Counted from the stretch's first letter, positions 43,918 to 55,015 are shown. The stretch: DNA of 64,000 nt from Sebaldella termitidis ATCC 33386 (GCF_000024405.1 NC_013517.1:3441989-3505988), one strand, 5' to 3'. The notes: generated by a model from the letters alone, not told the origin. Made by a program: numbers and translations.

Positions 43918-44732
43918 GATTCTTCACCTGTTTTTGCCCTTACTGCTTTCAAATTCTCTTCAAGATTTTTATAATTAATGCTGTTTTTTCCAAATGTCTT
44001 TTCACAAATCCGAAGGCTTTCCTCAAATAAATCTCCGGCTTTTTTATATTCCTTCTCTTCATAGAAAAATATAGCAAGATTGTTTAAAGCCGCTGAATAA
44101 AGCGAATGCTCTTTTCCCAGTGTTCCGGCAAATATTTCCAAAGCTTCTTCCGTACATTTTTTAGCTTTTTCCCTTTTTCCAGTTAATTTATAAGGAAGTA
44201 CAAGATTATTAAGAGTAGTTCCGTATTCAAGCCTGTAATCCGACAGCTTTCCCAGAATTTCCAGACTTTTTTCATGCAGCTCCAAAGCCTTTTCGTATTC
44301 CTTTATATCCTGATATAAAAGCCCCAGATTATTACATACACTTGCATATAGATATCCGTTTTCACCATTTGCTGAATATATTTTCATGCTCTTTTTATAA
44401 AGCTCCAGAGCTTTATCATACTCTCTCATAAATCTGTATAATTCTGCAAGATTTAAAATACAAGTGGCATATTCTCTATTATCTGTGCCGTATTTTTTTC
44501 TTATAAGCTTTTCTGACTCAAGCAAATAGCTCTCTGCCTCGCTATATTCGCCTACATATCTCAAAATTCCGCCTAAATCATTTAATATTGTTATTACTTC
44601 ATTACTCTCAGTACCGTAATTCTGTCTCGCAGCAAAAAGCAGTTCCCTGTAAACGGGAATTTGCTCCAAAACTTTTCCCTGTTTTTTTAATTCCAAAATT
44701 TTTTCTGTCAGGCTTTCCAAAGACATCTCCAT
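43914..44732 (-). CDS. Tetratricopeptide-repeat protein
   Basis: The 272-residue protein consists of about six 42-residue TPR units of the kinesin-light-chain type (YSEAESYLLESEKLIRK; YDKALELYKKSMKIY; YEKALELHEKSLEIL; AKKCTEEALEIF; YKKAGDLFEESLRI), with no signal peptide. It probably scaffolds the two downstream products. Starts at 44747, 44732 and 44726 are in frame; AAAGGA is 6 bases before ATG 44732. Confidence 0.82.
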   Translation of the reverse strand: MEMSLESLTEKILELKKQGKVLEQIPVYRELLFAARQNYGTESNEVITILNDLGGILRYVGEYSEAESYLLESEKLIRKKYGTDNREYATCILNLAELYRFMREYDKALELYKKSMKIYSANGENGYLYASVCNNLGLLYQDIKEYEKALELHEKSLEILGKLSDYRLEYGTTLNNLVLPYKLTGKREKAKKCTEEALEIFAGTLGKEHSLYSAALNNLAIFFYEEKEYKKAGDLFEESLRICEKTFGKNSINYKNLEENLKAVRAKTGEES

Positions 44733-44816
44733 TCTTATTCCTTTCATTTATACATACACTAATAATCCCTGTTTCAAAAATATAGATTTATTATAAACAA
44801 ATTTCCTGTATTAAAT

Positions 44817-46145
44817 TTATTTGTCTTTTTTATAAAATACCAGTCCCGCTGCTATTAATACTCCCGATATAAACATATACCACGGATTGGCTATAGCTGC
44901 ATATACTGCTATTGTAATCCCGCTTATTGTGGCAAGTACGGGAATAACCGGATAACACGGCACCTTGTAAGGTCTTTCTATATCAGGTGCTTTTTTTCTC
45001 AGTATTATAACACCCATAAACAGGAAAGAATAATATACCCAGAATACCGCTACAGGGATATCACCGAATACATTGGGATTTCTCGTGATGAATATAAGTG
45101 CCAGATAAATACATGCCAAAATATACATAAGTATAGAAGCATTTATAGGCTGATCATATTTTGTATTCACTTTTCCGATTATATTCTTACAGGGAAATTT
45201 ATTTTCCAAAGCCAGACTGTAAGGAATTCTGGGGCTTGCTATTATAAAACCGTTTAATCCGCCGAATGCAGATATTACAATTCCGGCAAATATAAATTTT
45301 GCTCCTTTTTCCCCGAAAAGATAAAGAGCTATTCCGAATATTCCCTGCTCTATTATTTTATTTACGGGAAAAACGGCAAGCAACGCTGTATTAAACAGTA
45401 AATATACCAGAGTTATTATACTTAAGCCCCATATTATCGATCTTGGAAGATCTTTCTTCAGATTTTTCAGCTCTCCGGATATGGAACTTACATATATCCA
45501 GCCGTCAAATGCAAACATAACAGGCACCAAAGCTTTTCCAAACAAAAGAAAAAAAGATTTCCCGTGACCGCTCCCTGTCATTCCGTATGAATTCCACGTG
45601 ACATGCAGCATATTCCCTTTTGAAAAACCATATATTATTATCAGAACAATAGGAATTAATTTTGCTGCTGTCGATACTATCTGTATTATTCCTCCGGCTT
45701 TTTTTGTAAACATATTTATAAAGCTTACTGCTGTGAGCGTTCCGAAGGAGATAAGAAGCATATAAGGCATATTTGCCTCTATTCCGAGAAAATTCAGCAA
45801 AAAAATAGAAAAATAGTATACTATAATTGCTTCTATTGCTGGCATATATAAAATGCAGAGACTCCATCCCACTATATAGGAAAAAAATCTTCCATATATT
45901 TCATCTGCATAAGCTACTATTCCCCCAGTTTTAGGTATTGCTGCACTCACTTCCGCAATTGTCAGCCCGGAAAAAATTGTTATTACCCCGCCGGCAGCCC
46001 AAGCAAGAAGTGCTATTTTCGGGTTACCCCCTGCTTCATTTAATATCACCTCTGCCTTAAAGAATATCCCTATTCCTATGACAATTCCCACTACCATTGA
46101 TAATGCTACGAATAAACCGTATTTTTTATTTAAATGCGTTTCCAT
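44817..46145 (-). CDS. APC-family amino acid permease
   Basis: The 442-residue protein has about 12 transmembrane helices. The start GLFVALSMVVGIVIGIGIFFKA is the APC signature near helix 1, and helix 6 carries FAFDGWIYVSSISGELKN. It resembles serine/threonine or leucine exchangers of the SteT/YfnA branch; substrate unknown. A weak AGGAAT site precedes ATG 46145. It lies between operons. Confidence 0.88.
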   Translation of the reverse strand: METHLNKKYGLFVALSMVVGIVIGIGIFFKAEVILNEAGGNPKIALLAWAAGGVITIFSGLTIAEVSAAIPKTGGIVAYADEIYGRFFSYIVGWSLCILYMPAIEAIIVYYFSIFLLNFLGIEANMPYMLLISFGTLTAVSFINMFTKKAGGIIQIVSTAAKLIPIVLIIIYGFSKGNMLHVTWNSYGMTGSGHGKSFFLLFGKALVPVMFAFDGWIYVSSISGELKNLKKDLPRSIIWGLSIITLVYLLFNTALLAVFPVNKIIEQGIFGIALYLFGEKGAKFIFAGIVISAFGGLNGFIIASPRIPYSLALENKFPCKNIIGKVNTKYDQPINASILMYILACIYLALIFITRNPNVFGDIPVAVFWVYYSFLFMGVIILRKKAPDIERPYKVPCYPVIPVLATISGITIAVYAAIANPWYMFISGVLIAAGLVFYKKDK

Positions 46146-46165
46146 TTTTTGTAATTCCTATTCCA

Positions 46166-47194
46166 CTAAAAGTTTTTTATATCATTAAATACTACAAAAA
46201 CCATCAAACCTATAAGAAGACTAAAGCCTATTATATGAAATTTTTCTTCAAGCTTCTTATTTATCTTTATTCCTATCATTTCCAAAAATACAAAAATGAT
46301 TCTGCCGCCGTCAAGTGCCGGAAACGGCAAAAGATTAAGCAGTCCTATATTAAGTGATATCAACACAAAGAAATTCAGCAGTATTATAAATCCGCCGCTG
46401 GAATAAGCCTCTCCCACTACTTTAGTAAGTCCTACCGGACCTGTAAGATTGTTTAATCCTACTTTACCTGTTACCAGCCCCGCCAGTCCTTTTATCATTT
46501 CTTCCATTATTTTGAAAAATGAAAGAAAAGACAGCTTTGCCCTGTCAAGAGGATTCATTTTCGGAGCATCTACTTCCACTCCCAGTATATAATTATTTCC
46601 CTCTCCTGATGTAAGCTTTGTTTTCAAATCTATCTCTTTATTGTCTCTTAAGACTTTTAAATCTATATCCTGTCCTTTATATCCGCTGACATTTAATTCT
46701 ATAATATTTTTCGTAAGCTCCTGCCAGTTATTTATTTTATTTCCGTTAAAGGAAGTTATTATGTCTCCCTTTTGCAAAACACTGCTTGCTTCTGCAGATA
46801 CCGCAACATTCTTTACTTTTGCCGGTATATCCTTAGTTGAGATTACACCTGTTATAGAAAATAAAATAAATAATGCGATTATCCCTGACAAAAAATTCAT
46901 AAAGACTCCTGCACTTAGTACTATCAGTCTTTTTAAAGGATTTTGCGTATTAAACCCGTTTTCTACTTCATTTTCTGCTTCCACTTCCATTCCGTCTATG
47001 CTCACAAAACCGCCGAAAGGAATTGCCCTTATAGAGTAGACTGTTGTTTTTACTTTTTTTGATATAAGCTTCGGCCCCATACCTACTGCGAACTCCAGTA
47101 CAGGCATATGAAACATCTTCGCTGTTATAAAATGTCCGAATTCGTGGATAAATACTATTATCCCTAATAAAAGCACTGTAATTATTATACTCAT
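46166..47194 (-). CDS. rseP: Site-2 protease RseP (M50 family)
   Basis: The 342-residue intramembrane metalloprotease has the zinc motif HEFGH (residues 17-21) in the first helix, a PDZ domain in the middle (GDIITSFNGNKINNWQEL), and the C-terminal zinc-ligand motif FPALDGGRIIF. In bacteria it cleaves membrane-bound anti-sigma factors and residual signal peptides. It has one PDZ domain instead of the two of E. coli. AAAGGAG precedes ATG 47194. Confidence 0.93.
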   Translation of the reverse strand: MSIIITVLLLGIIVFIHEFGHFITAKMFHMPVLEFAVGMGPKLISKKVKTTVYSIRAIPFGGFVSIDGMEVEAENEVENGFNTQNPLKRLIVLSAGVFMNFLSGIIALFILFSITGVISTKDIPAKVKNVAVSAEASSVLQKGDIITSFNGNKINNWQELTKNIIELNVSGYKGQDIDLKVLRDNKEIDLKTKLTSGEGNNYILGVEVDAPKMNPLDRAKLSFLSFFKIMEEMIKGLAGLVTGKVGLNNLTGPVGLTKVVGEAYSSGGFIILLNFFVLISLNIGLLNLLPFPALDGGRIIFVFLEMIGIKINKKLEEKFHIIGFSLLIGLMVFVVFNDIKNF

Positions 47195-47251
47195 AATCTC
47201 TCCTTTATCTGAATGTTCTTATATTATATAACAGAATTGAAATTATTACTA

Positions 47252-47280
47252 TTGACATTTTTTATTAGAAATTATATGAT
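47252..47280 (+). promoter_or_regulatory. Promoter of the FMN riboswitch-impX unit
   Basis: TTGACA (47252-47257) and TATGAT (47275-47280), 17-bp spacing, about 10 bases before the riboswitch aptamer. Confidence 0.8.
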
Positions 47281-47287
47281 AGGATTA

Positions 47288-47447
47288 TACTCTTCGGGGC
47301 AGGGTGCGATTCCCTACCGGCGGTAAAGTCCGCAAGCTTATTTTTTTTATAAGCACGAACCGGTTAGATTCCGGTACCGACAGTTATAGTCTGGATGAAA
47401 GAAGATTTTTATGCTGCTTTCTTTCATTGCTTGATGAAAGTTTTTTT
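47288..47447 (+). promoter_or_regulatory. FMN riboswitch (RFN element) with terminator platform
   Basis: The aptamer (about 47288-47404) shows the conserved blocks TTCGGGGCAGGGTG, TTCCCTACCGGCGGTA, AGTCCGC, CCGGTTAGATTCCGGTACCGA and CTGGATGAAAGAAG. The expression platform at 47421-47447 is a terminator (CTTTCAT/ATGAAAG, then T7). GATGAAAGAAG of the aptamer end can instead pair with CTTTCTTTCAT at 47417-47427, an antiterminator that would form without FMN. FMN therefore should switch impX off. Confidence 0.96.
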
Positions 47448-47468
47448 ATTTTGGGAGGACTTCATATT

Positions 47469-48413
47469 ATGGATAAGAAATTCAGGTTTTTCAGCAATAT
47501 CCTTATAATTATTGCAGCAGCTATGTGGGGAATAGACGGTGTGCTTCTTACTCCGTCATATTTTTCGGTATTTCATTTTTATAATGTGGAATTTATTGTG
47601 TTTGTGGCACATTTTATTCCATTTATATTTTTGAGTATTTTTATGTTTAAAAAGTATAAATATTTAAAAGTGTTTACTCTGAGTGATATAACATACTTTT
47701 TCCTGATTGCCCTGTTCGGGGGTGTCATAGGTACACTTTCTATGGTAAAAGCACTGCAGCTCAGTGAATTCAGCCAATACAGCGTTGTTATACTGCTTCA
47801 GAAATTGCAGCCTGTTTTTGCTATTTTACTTGCAGCAATACTGCTAAAGGAAAAACCCGGCAAAAAGTTTTACCTTCTGGCGTTAGTTGCCGTATGTTCC
47901 AGCTATATACTTGCTTTTGGCTTCAAAAGTCCTATGCTTCTCGAAAAAAATAATGTGCAGGCATCTTTATACTCTGTTCTTGCTGCTTTTTCTTTTGGAA
48001 GCGGTACGGTATTCGGAAGAAAGGTTTTAAATAAATATGATTTTTCCACAAGTACTTTTTACAGATTTACATTTACAGCTCTTATTATGTTTGTAATACT
48101 TCTGTTCAAAAAAGAACTCGGGACTGTATATGCATTTACAGCCAATAAGGACATGGTTTTTCTTGCATTATTTATTGCCTTTTTCGGACTTTTGGCTGTA
48201 TTTATATATTATTTGGGATTAAAAGGAACCTCTGCATCTGTAGCCACTCTTTGTGAACTGGCTTTTCCGCTGACTTCAGTGGTTTTAGAAGGAATCCTCA
48301 GACATAGGGTTCTCAGCTTTATTCAGATTATCGCTGCTTTAGTTTTGATTTCTTCAATTTTATATCTGAATTTTTCAAATATTAATTCTGAAGAAAAATT
48401 TGAAAAAAGCTGA
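47469..48413 (+). CDS. impX: Riboflavin-linked DMT transporter ImpX
   Basis: The 314-residue protein has ten transmembrane helices in two EamA halves (AAAMWGIDGVLLTPSYF; LAAFSFGSGTVFGRKVL). Comparative genomics of FMN riboswitches proposed ImpX of the drug/metabolite superfamily as a flavin importer in Fusobacterium and Desulfitobacterium; the switch upstream makes that assignment likely here. The frame extends through the riboswitch, but GGGAGG before ATG 47469 marks the true start. Confidence 0.88.
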   Translation: MDKKFRFFSNILIIIAAAMWGIDGVLLTPSYFSVFHFYNVEFIVFVAHFIPFIFLSIFMFKKYKYLKVFTLSDITYFFLIALFGGVIGTLSMVKALQLSEFSQYSVVILLQKLQPVFAILLAAILLKEKPGKKFYLLALVAVCSSYILAFGFKSPMLLEKNNVQASLYSVLAAFSFGSGTVFGRKVLNKYDFSTSTFYRFTFTALIMFVILLFKKELGTVYAFTANKDMVFLALFIAFFGLLAVFIYYLGLKGTSASVATLCELAFPLTSVVLEGILRHRVLSFIQIIAALVLISSILYLNFSNINSEEKFEKS

Positions 48414-48440
48414 TCTGATTCCAATACAAAAACTAAAATT

Positions 48441-48485
48441 AAAAAACGGAGTTTGTCCCTCATTAAGGATTTACTCCGTTTTATT
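48441..48485. terminator. Bidirectional terminator between impX and HAD phosphatase
   Basis: AAAACGGAGT/ACTCCGTTTT with a GTCC/GGA-type inner stem and A/T flanks on both sides. Confidence 0.88.
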
Positions 48486-49254
48486 ATATCAGTCCTAATT
48501 TTACCATTGCTTTATATACTCCGTCGTCATCAATGGAGTCTGTTACCATATCGGCACACTCTTTCAGATTATCACTCCCGTTTCCCATGGCAATACCTAT
48601 CTTTGAAGCTTTCAAAAGCTCTATGTCATTATCACCGTCACCAATAGAAACTACTTCTGAAAAATCTATACCGAGATTTTCCAGTAAAATTTTTACCCCA
48701 GTCTGCTTTGATACTGATTTTGAAATAATATCCACACCTGCTTCATTCCATCTGAGAATACGCATATTATTTTGCTCCGCTGTTTCGATAAGAATATTAT
48801 CATATCTGCTCCCTGCGAAAATCCACAGACAATTTCCCGGAATATATCTTTTTTCAAGCTTTTGAGGCATATACTCTATATCCACGACATCCAGATCATT
48901 CATTTTTTCAGGATGTAAATTCAGATATGTTCCATCATTATTTATGATTCCATAAGAAAAATCATTTTTCTCTGCCAGTTCAAACATAACTCTGGCTTTG
49001 TCTTCATCTATTATCTGATCATGTATTATTTTGTTTTCAAGCCATACAGTATGACCATTTAAAAATACTGCATTATTTATGGAAAGCTTATCAAGATATT
49101 CATTAATTGTATACTTCGGTCTTCCTGTGGCTATGATAGGTATTATGCCGGATTTTTTCAGTAATTTTATTGCTTTTTCCGTATTTTCCCTCATTGTATG
49201 ATCTTTTTTTGATACAAGTGTATCGTCAAAATCAAAAAATACCGCTTTTATCAT
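48484..49254 (-). CDS. Cof-type HAD-IIB phosphatase
   Basis: The 256-residue hydrolase has the nucleophile and acid/base Asp in FFDFDDTLVS, a Thr/Lys core and the magnesium motif IGDGDNDIELLKAS, with the alpha/beta cap of the Cof/YidA group. It removes phosphate from sugar phosphates or cofactors; substrate unknown. GGAGG selects ATG 49254 rather than ATG 49293. A single gene. Confidence 0.9.
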   Translation of the reverse strand: MIKAVFFDFDDTLVSKKDHTMRENTEKAIKLLKKSGIIPIIATGRPKYTINEYLDKLSINNAVFLNGHTVWLENKIIHDQIIDEDKARVMFELAEKNDFSYGIINNDGTYLNLHPEKMNDLDVVDIEYMPQKLEKRYIPGNCLWIFAGSRYDNILIETAEQNNMRILRWNEAGVDIISKSVSKQTGVKILLENLGIDFSEVVSIGDGDNDIELLKASKIGIAMGNGSDNLKECADMVTDSIDDDGVYKAMVKLGLI

Positions 49255-49368
49255 TTCAAATCCTCCATTGCAATTAAACACAAAAAGGTTCAATTATATT
49301 AATTTTTAATAAAAATTGAACTATAGTTTCTGTATTAATTTGTATAAAATCCATAAAATACTTTGATT

Positions 49369-49827
49369 TTAAAAGTCCTTTTCTTCAAACATGGCGTCAT
49401 CCATATCTTCATATCCAATGCCGCTTGGTATAATCGTAAATACTTTATCAGTGATCTTAGAAAGCTGTGCATCCATGGCATAAGCCGTTCCGCTCACGAA
49501 ATCTATTACTCTCTGTCCTATTTCAAAACCTAAAAATTCCAAACTAAAAGTAACTACCTTTTTCTCTTTTATAGAATCCGCAATTAATCTCGAATCCTCA
49601 AAAGTTTTCGGCCTTATTATTGATACTGAACTCACTCTCATCTTACCACCTTCTTCTCGTCTTGCACCGCCAAAAATATTTACGATCTTTCTGTTTTCAT
49701 CGTTTATATTAGTTTCTATAGGCTGAGATTTTATCTGCACGTGTTTTTTAGGCTCATAATACTCCTCCTCAAACTCGTCTTTTTCATCATAATTCATGCC
49801 TATCATTTCCAGAATTTTTTTAAACAC
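49369..49827 (-). CDS. sepF: Cell division protein SepF
   Basis: The 152-residue protein has a membrane-binding helix at the start (MFKKILEMIGM), an acidic linker, and the SepF domain (about 60-145) with SIIRPKTFEDSRLIADSI, VVTFSLEFLG, RVIDFVSGTAYAMDA and TIIPSGI. SepF anchors FtsZ at the septum in Firmicutes, Actinobacteria and others; its presence with an outer membrane fits Fusobacteria. A GTG start at 49827 follows AGGAGG. It lies right after yggS, as in many sepF loci. Confidence 0.93.
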   Translation of the reverse strand: MFKKILEMIGMNYDEKDEFEEEYYEPKKHVQIKSQPIETNINDENRKIVNIFGGARREEGGKMRVSSVSIIRPKTFEDSRLIADSIKEKKVVTFSLEFLGFEIGQRVIDFVSGTAYAMDAQLSKITDKVFTIIPSGIGYEDMDDAMFEEKDF

Positions 49828-49838
49828 CTTTTTCCCTC

Positions 49839-50510
49839 CTATTCAAACAGCTTGCTGCCGATCCTCACTATTGTAGCACCTTCCATCAAGGCTTCCTTAT
49901 AGTCATTTGACATTCCCATTGATAATTCATCTAAATTCAGATTATATTTTTTATTTATATCATTCTTAACTTCAAATGTTTCTCTGAAATACTTCCTTAG
50001 TTCACTTTCATCATCTGTTAAAGGGGCCATTGTCATCAAACCTCTTATATTTATATTATCAGCTCTTACTTTAAATACGTCTGATAACTCTGATACGTGA
50101 AAACCTGTTTTTGTTTCCTCATGACTGACATTAACCTGTATCAGTACATCTACTTTTCTCCCGATTTCACAGGCTTTTTCATTTACTTCCTCAAGTAAAG
50201 AAATTGTATCTATTGAATGTATTAAATTAACACGCTTAATTATATACTTTATTTTATTTTTTTGCAAGCGTCCAATAAAATCCCATCTTAATTCAGGATT
50301 ATCAATAGTTTTAATCTTGTCTCTAAATAACTGTGCCTTATTTTCACCAAAATAATTAAACCCCATATTAACTATTTTCTGGTGTTCTTCAATGTCAAAA
50401 TATTTTGTTACAAATAAAATTTTTACTTTTTCAGGATAAGGTGAATATTTTTTTATATCATTTTCTATTTTACTGTAATTTTCTATGATTTTATCTTTAT
50501 TAAGCTCCAT
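49839..50510 (-). CDS. yggS: PLP homeostasis protein YggS/PLPBP
   Basis: The 223-residue single-domain PLP-binding barrel has the cofactor lysine K36 in KILFVTKYFD, the FGENKAQLFRDK block, WDFIGRLQKNKIKYI, and LSMGMSNDYKEALMEGATIVRIGS for phosphate binding. It balances vitamin B6 and amino-acid pools. It is next to sepF, a conserved neighbourhood. AAGGAG precedes ATG 50510. Confidence 0.95.
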   Translation of the reverse strand: MELNKDKIIENYSKIENDIKKYSPYPEKVKILFVTKYFDIEEHQKIVNMGFNYFGENKAQLFRDKIKTIDNPELRWDFIGRLQKNKIKYIIKRVNLIHSIDTISLLEEVNEKACEIGRKVDVLIQVNVSHEETKTGFHVSELSDVFKVRADNINIRGLMTMAPLTDDESELRKYFRETFEVKNDINKKYNLNLDELSMGMSNDYKEALMEGATIVRIGSKLFE

Positions 50511-50519
50511 GCTGTCTCC

Positions 50520-51593
50520 TTATATAAATTCCACGAACACTTCATTGGCAAGCATTACACCTTTTTTAGTAAGTATTATTCTGTTATTTTCTTTTTTGAG
50601 AAGTCCGTTCCCGAATAATTTTTCTACTCTGCTGTCATTAAAATACGGTATTCCTGTATCCAAAAGTCTAAGTCCCAATATTATTTTCATTTTTTCTTTT
50701 TCAGCTCTGTCTACATTCTCAAGGCTGCTGATATCTATGGGCAATTCTTTATTGTCTATCATTTTATAATACTTATACAGATTTTTCAGATTTTTATATC
50801 TCTGGTCATTGTAATAGCTGGAAGAATTTACTCCCAATCCTATGAATTCCTTATTTTCCCAGTATTTCGTATTATGTCTTGCTTTTTTTCCCGGCTTTGC
50901 AAAATTGGATATTTCATAATGAATATAACCGTCTTTTGTCAATTCTTCTATTATTGTCTCGTACATACGTGCTTCGAGATCAATATCAGCTTCCTCTATC
51001 AGTCCATTTTCCCTTTGTTTCCAGAATAACGTTCCTTCCTCCCATATAAGAGAATAAACTGATATATGATCTGGACTTATTTCTTTTATTATTTTGATAT
51101 CATTATAAACATCCTCAAGAGTCTGCCCGGGTATGCCAAACATCAAATCCACAGTTATATTTTCAAAGCCTGCTTCCCTTGCTTTTCTGTATGTCTCCAA
51201 TGCCTGTGTACCATTATGGTTTCGCCCTGCCGTTTTCAGCACATGATCCTGAAAGCTCTGAATCCCTATGCTGAGTCTGTTTACTCCCGCTTTTCTATAA
51301 TTACGAAAATCTTCGGTACTATAATTAAGGGGATTTATTTCTGCTGTTACTTCTGCATTTTCTTTCACTTTCAATGCCGAGAGTATTTTGGCGAAATTGT
51401 CAGCCCCTATTAATCCAGGAGTTCCCCCTCCAAAATAGACTGTATCATAGTAGTACACCGGATACAGTCTGCTTTCCTTTATTATATAATCTGTATATCT
51501 GTCTATTTCATGCCCCATATTTATAAATGTCCAAAAGTCGCAATAAAAACATTTTTTATCACAAAACGGGATATGAATATATAATGCGTCCAT
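50520..51593 (-). CDS. hemW: Heme chaperone HemW (radical SAM)
   Basis: The 357-residue radical SAM protein carries the CX3CX2C cluster motif in HIPFCDKKCFYCDFW, without the extra upstream Cys of true coproporphyrinogen oxidase HemN. YFGGGTPGLI, INPLNYSTEDF and GIQSFQDHVLKTAGRNH follow, and a C-terminal HemN_C-type domain ends it. HemW inserts heme into target proteins. It follows the mutase by 8 bases. Confidence 0.9.
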   Translation of the reverse strand: MDALYIHIPFCDKKCFYCDFWTFINMGHEIDRYTDYIIKESRLYPVYYYDTVYFGGGTPGLIGADNFAKILSALKVKENAEVTAEINPLNYSTEDFRNYRKAGVNRLSIGIQSFQDHVLKTAGRNHNGTQALETYRKAREAGFENITVDLMFGIPGQTLEDVYNDIKIIKEISPDHISVYSLIWEEGTLFWKQRENGLIEEADIDLEARMYETIIEELTKDGYIHYEISNFAKPGKKARHNTKYWENKEFIGLGVNSSSYYNDQRYKNLKNLYKYYKMIDNKELPIDISSLENVDRAEKEKMKIILGLRLLDTGIPYFNDSRVEKLFGNGLLKKENNRIILTKKGVMLANEVFVEFI

Positions 51594-51601
51594 AGAATTA
51601 C

Positions 51602-53323
51602 CTATATTTCCAAAGTTTTTGTAAATTCTTTCATTGTTTTATCCAGTTTTTCCTGTACTGCTTTTTCTGATTTTTCATTTACGCTGAAATAAAACTTGAT
51701 TTTCGGCTCAGTTCCTGAAGGTCTTGCAGTTATATATGTATCATCTTCAAGAATAAACTGTATTACATTCTCCACAGGAAGATTGATATCTTTTTCCTCA
51801 TTTGTTTCATAGTTGTATTCTTTTTTTAGTTTAAAATCTTTTTTTATTTTTATCTTTTTACCCAGAAGCTTATCCTTTACATTTTCACGAAGATCTGTCA
51901 TTAAAGCTCCCATTTTTTCTATTCCGTCTTTTCCTGCAAGAGTTACTGATTCTATTCCTTCCAGATAAAATCCGTGTTTTTCATAGAATTTTTCCAGCTC
52001 TTCCGGAATACTTGTTCCTTCCGAATCATAGAAAGCTGCCATTTCTGCTATAATAAGACTTGTTACTATGGCATCCTTATCTCTTGCATGTGTACCTACT
52101 AAATATCCGTAGCTTTCCTCAAAACCAAACAGATATGTTCCTTCTATTTCTTTTGCTTCAAACTGTCTTATTTTCTCTCCTATATATTTGAAACCTGTAA
52201 GTGTTTTTATAACTCCCACATTTTCAGAAGCTCCTATTTTATCTATCATAGGTGTAGAAACCACAGTTGTTATTACCTTTGCATCTGCCGGAATATTCTT
52301 TTTATTATTCAGCAGATACTGTAAGATCAAAAGTCCCATCTGATTCCCGTTTGGATAATACCATTCTCCGGCTTTTGTTTTTACAGCTATTCCTATTCTG
52401 TCCGCATCAGGATCATTAGCCATTACGAGAGTCGATCCTATACTGTCCGCAAGCTTTATCCCCAATTCAAAAACAGGTTTTTCTTCGGGATTTGCATATT
52501 TTACTGTAGGAAAAGTCCCGTCCGGTTCTATCTGTTCTTTCACTGCCGTTACATCAAAATCAAGCTCCCCAAGTACTCTCATTACAGGTCTTCCGCCTGT
52601 ACCGTGAAGAGGAGTGTAAACTATCTTAAATTTCTCTTTTCCTTTTATCTCTTTATTTATTACCTGTGTTTTTATTGCTTCTATGTATAAATCGTCTATT
52701 TTTTCATCTAAAACTATAATAAGCCCTTTTTCTTTAGCTTCTTCTTCTGACATCAGCTTAATTTCATCAAATCCGTTAATTTTATTTACTTCATTAACTA
52801 TTCCGGAAGCATGAGGCTCTACCACCTGTGCGCCATCTTCCCAATAAGCCTTATATCCGTTATATTCCACAGGATTGTGACTTGCAGTAACCACTACACC
52901 AGCCATGCATCCCATTTCTCTTACGCCGAACGAAAGCTCGGGTGTCGATCTCAGGCTTTTATAAACATAAGCTTTTATTCCGTTTCCTGCCATGACTCTT
53001 GCTGTATTCATAGCATATTCCACAGAACCTATTCTACAGTCATGCGCTATTATTATTCCTTTTTTTACAGCATCTTCCTTATTTACAGACAACATATAAT
53101 TAGCCAGTCCCTGAGTGGCTTTTCTAATAACATATTTATTTATTCTGTTAGTTCCTACACCTCTGATACCTCTAATACCTCCTGTACCAAAAGTAAGGTC
53201 CTTATAAAATCTTTCTTCCACTTCTTTAGTATCACTTTTTATATTCTCCAATTCTTTTTTGTCTTCCTCGTCAATAAAGTCTGAATGAAGCCACTCGTTG
53301 TATCTTTGAATATAATTTTCCAT
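51602..53323 (-). CDS. Phosphoglucomutase/phosphomannomutase
   Basis: The 573-residue alpha-D-phosphohexomutase has the phosphoserine loop VVTASHNPVEYNGYK, the metal loop NDPDADRIG, sugar loop GFEESYGYLVG and phosphate loop TARPSGTEPKIKFY. The length and architecture match the PgcA type that links glucose 6-phosphate and glucose 1-phosphate. AGGAGG precedes ATG 53323. It begins a unit with hemW, yggS and sepF. Confidence 0.94.
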   Translation of the reverse strand: MENYIQRYNEWLHSDFIDEEDKKELENIKSDTKEVEERFYKDLTFGTGGIRGIRGVGTNRINKYVIRKATQGLANYMLSVNKEDAVKKGIIIAHDCRIGSVEYAMNTARVMAGNGIKAYVYKSLRSTPELSFGVREMGCMAGVVVTASHNPVEYNGYKAYWEDGAQVVEPHASGIVNEVNKINGFDEIKLMSEEEAKEKGLIIVLDEKIDDLYIEAIKTQVINKEIKGKEKFKIVYTPLHGTGGRPVMRVLGELDFDVTAVKEQIEPDGTFPTVKYANPEEKPVFELGIKLADSIGSTLVMANDPDADRIGIAVKTKAGEWYYPNGNQMGLLILQYLLNNKKNIPADAKVITTVVSTPMIDKIGASENVGVIKTLTGFKYIGEKIRQFEAKEIEGTYLFGFEESYGYLVGTHARDKDAIVTSLIIAEMAAFYDSEGTSIPEELEKFYEKHGFYLEGIESVTLAGKDGIEKMGALMTDLRENVKDKLLGKKIKIKKDFKLKKEYNYETNEEKDINLPVENVIQFILEDDTYITARPSGTEPKIKFYFSVNEKSEKAVQEKLDKTMKEFTKTLEI

Positions 53324-53532
53324 TTTATCCTCCTGATTTTTTAGTTCTCTTTCTTTTTAATTCTACCATATTTTTTCCAATCTACAAAGATTTTTATAGT
53401 AAGAAAATAAAATGGAACGCGATTCTGCTTTGGCTGTTTATTATTTCCATAGTTTTTCCCCTTATTATCAGTTATTTTAATGTAGTTTTCCTATAGAAAA
53501 CTCTTTAATTCCCTTTTTTTATCCCTAAAAAT

Positions 53533-53581
53533 AAAAACAGACTTTTCGTCATCACACGAAAAATCTGTTTTGGTTTAGAAA
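53533..53581 (-). terminator. Terminator of the PTS/GH4 operon
   Basis: On the minus strand, AAAACAGATTTTTCGTG pairs with ACGAAAAGTCTGTTTTT-like bases (one mismatch) followed by T. Confidence 0.85.
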
Positions 53582-53609
53582 TCGAAATATTCTGCGGGCT
53601 CTATACTTA

Positions 53610-54941
<1,332 letters not shown>

Positions 54942-55015
54942 TTATTCCTCCTAAAAATTTTTTATATATTATTTTTTACTTGAAACTCCTTGCAATATAT
55001 TCATTTTTTAATGGC

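Noticed and set aside
47304-47468. Upstream extension of impX
   Set aside because: It lies inside the FMN riboswitch and its terminator.
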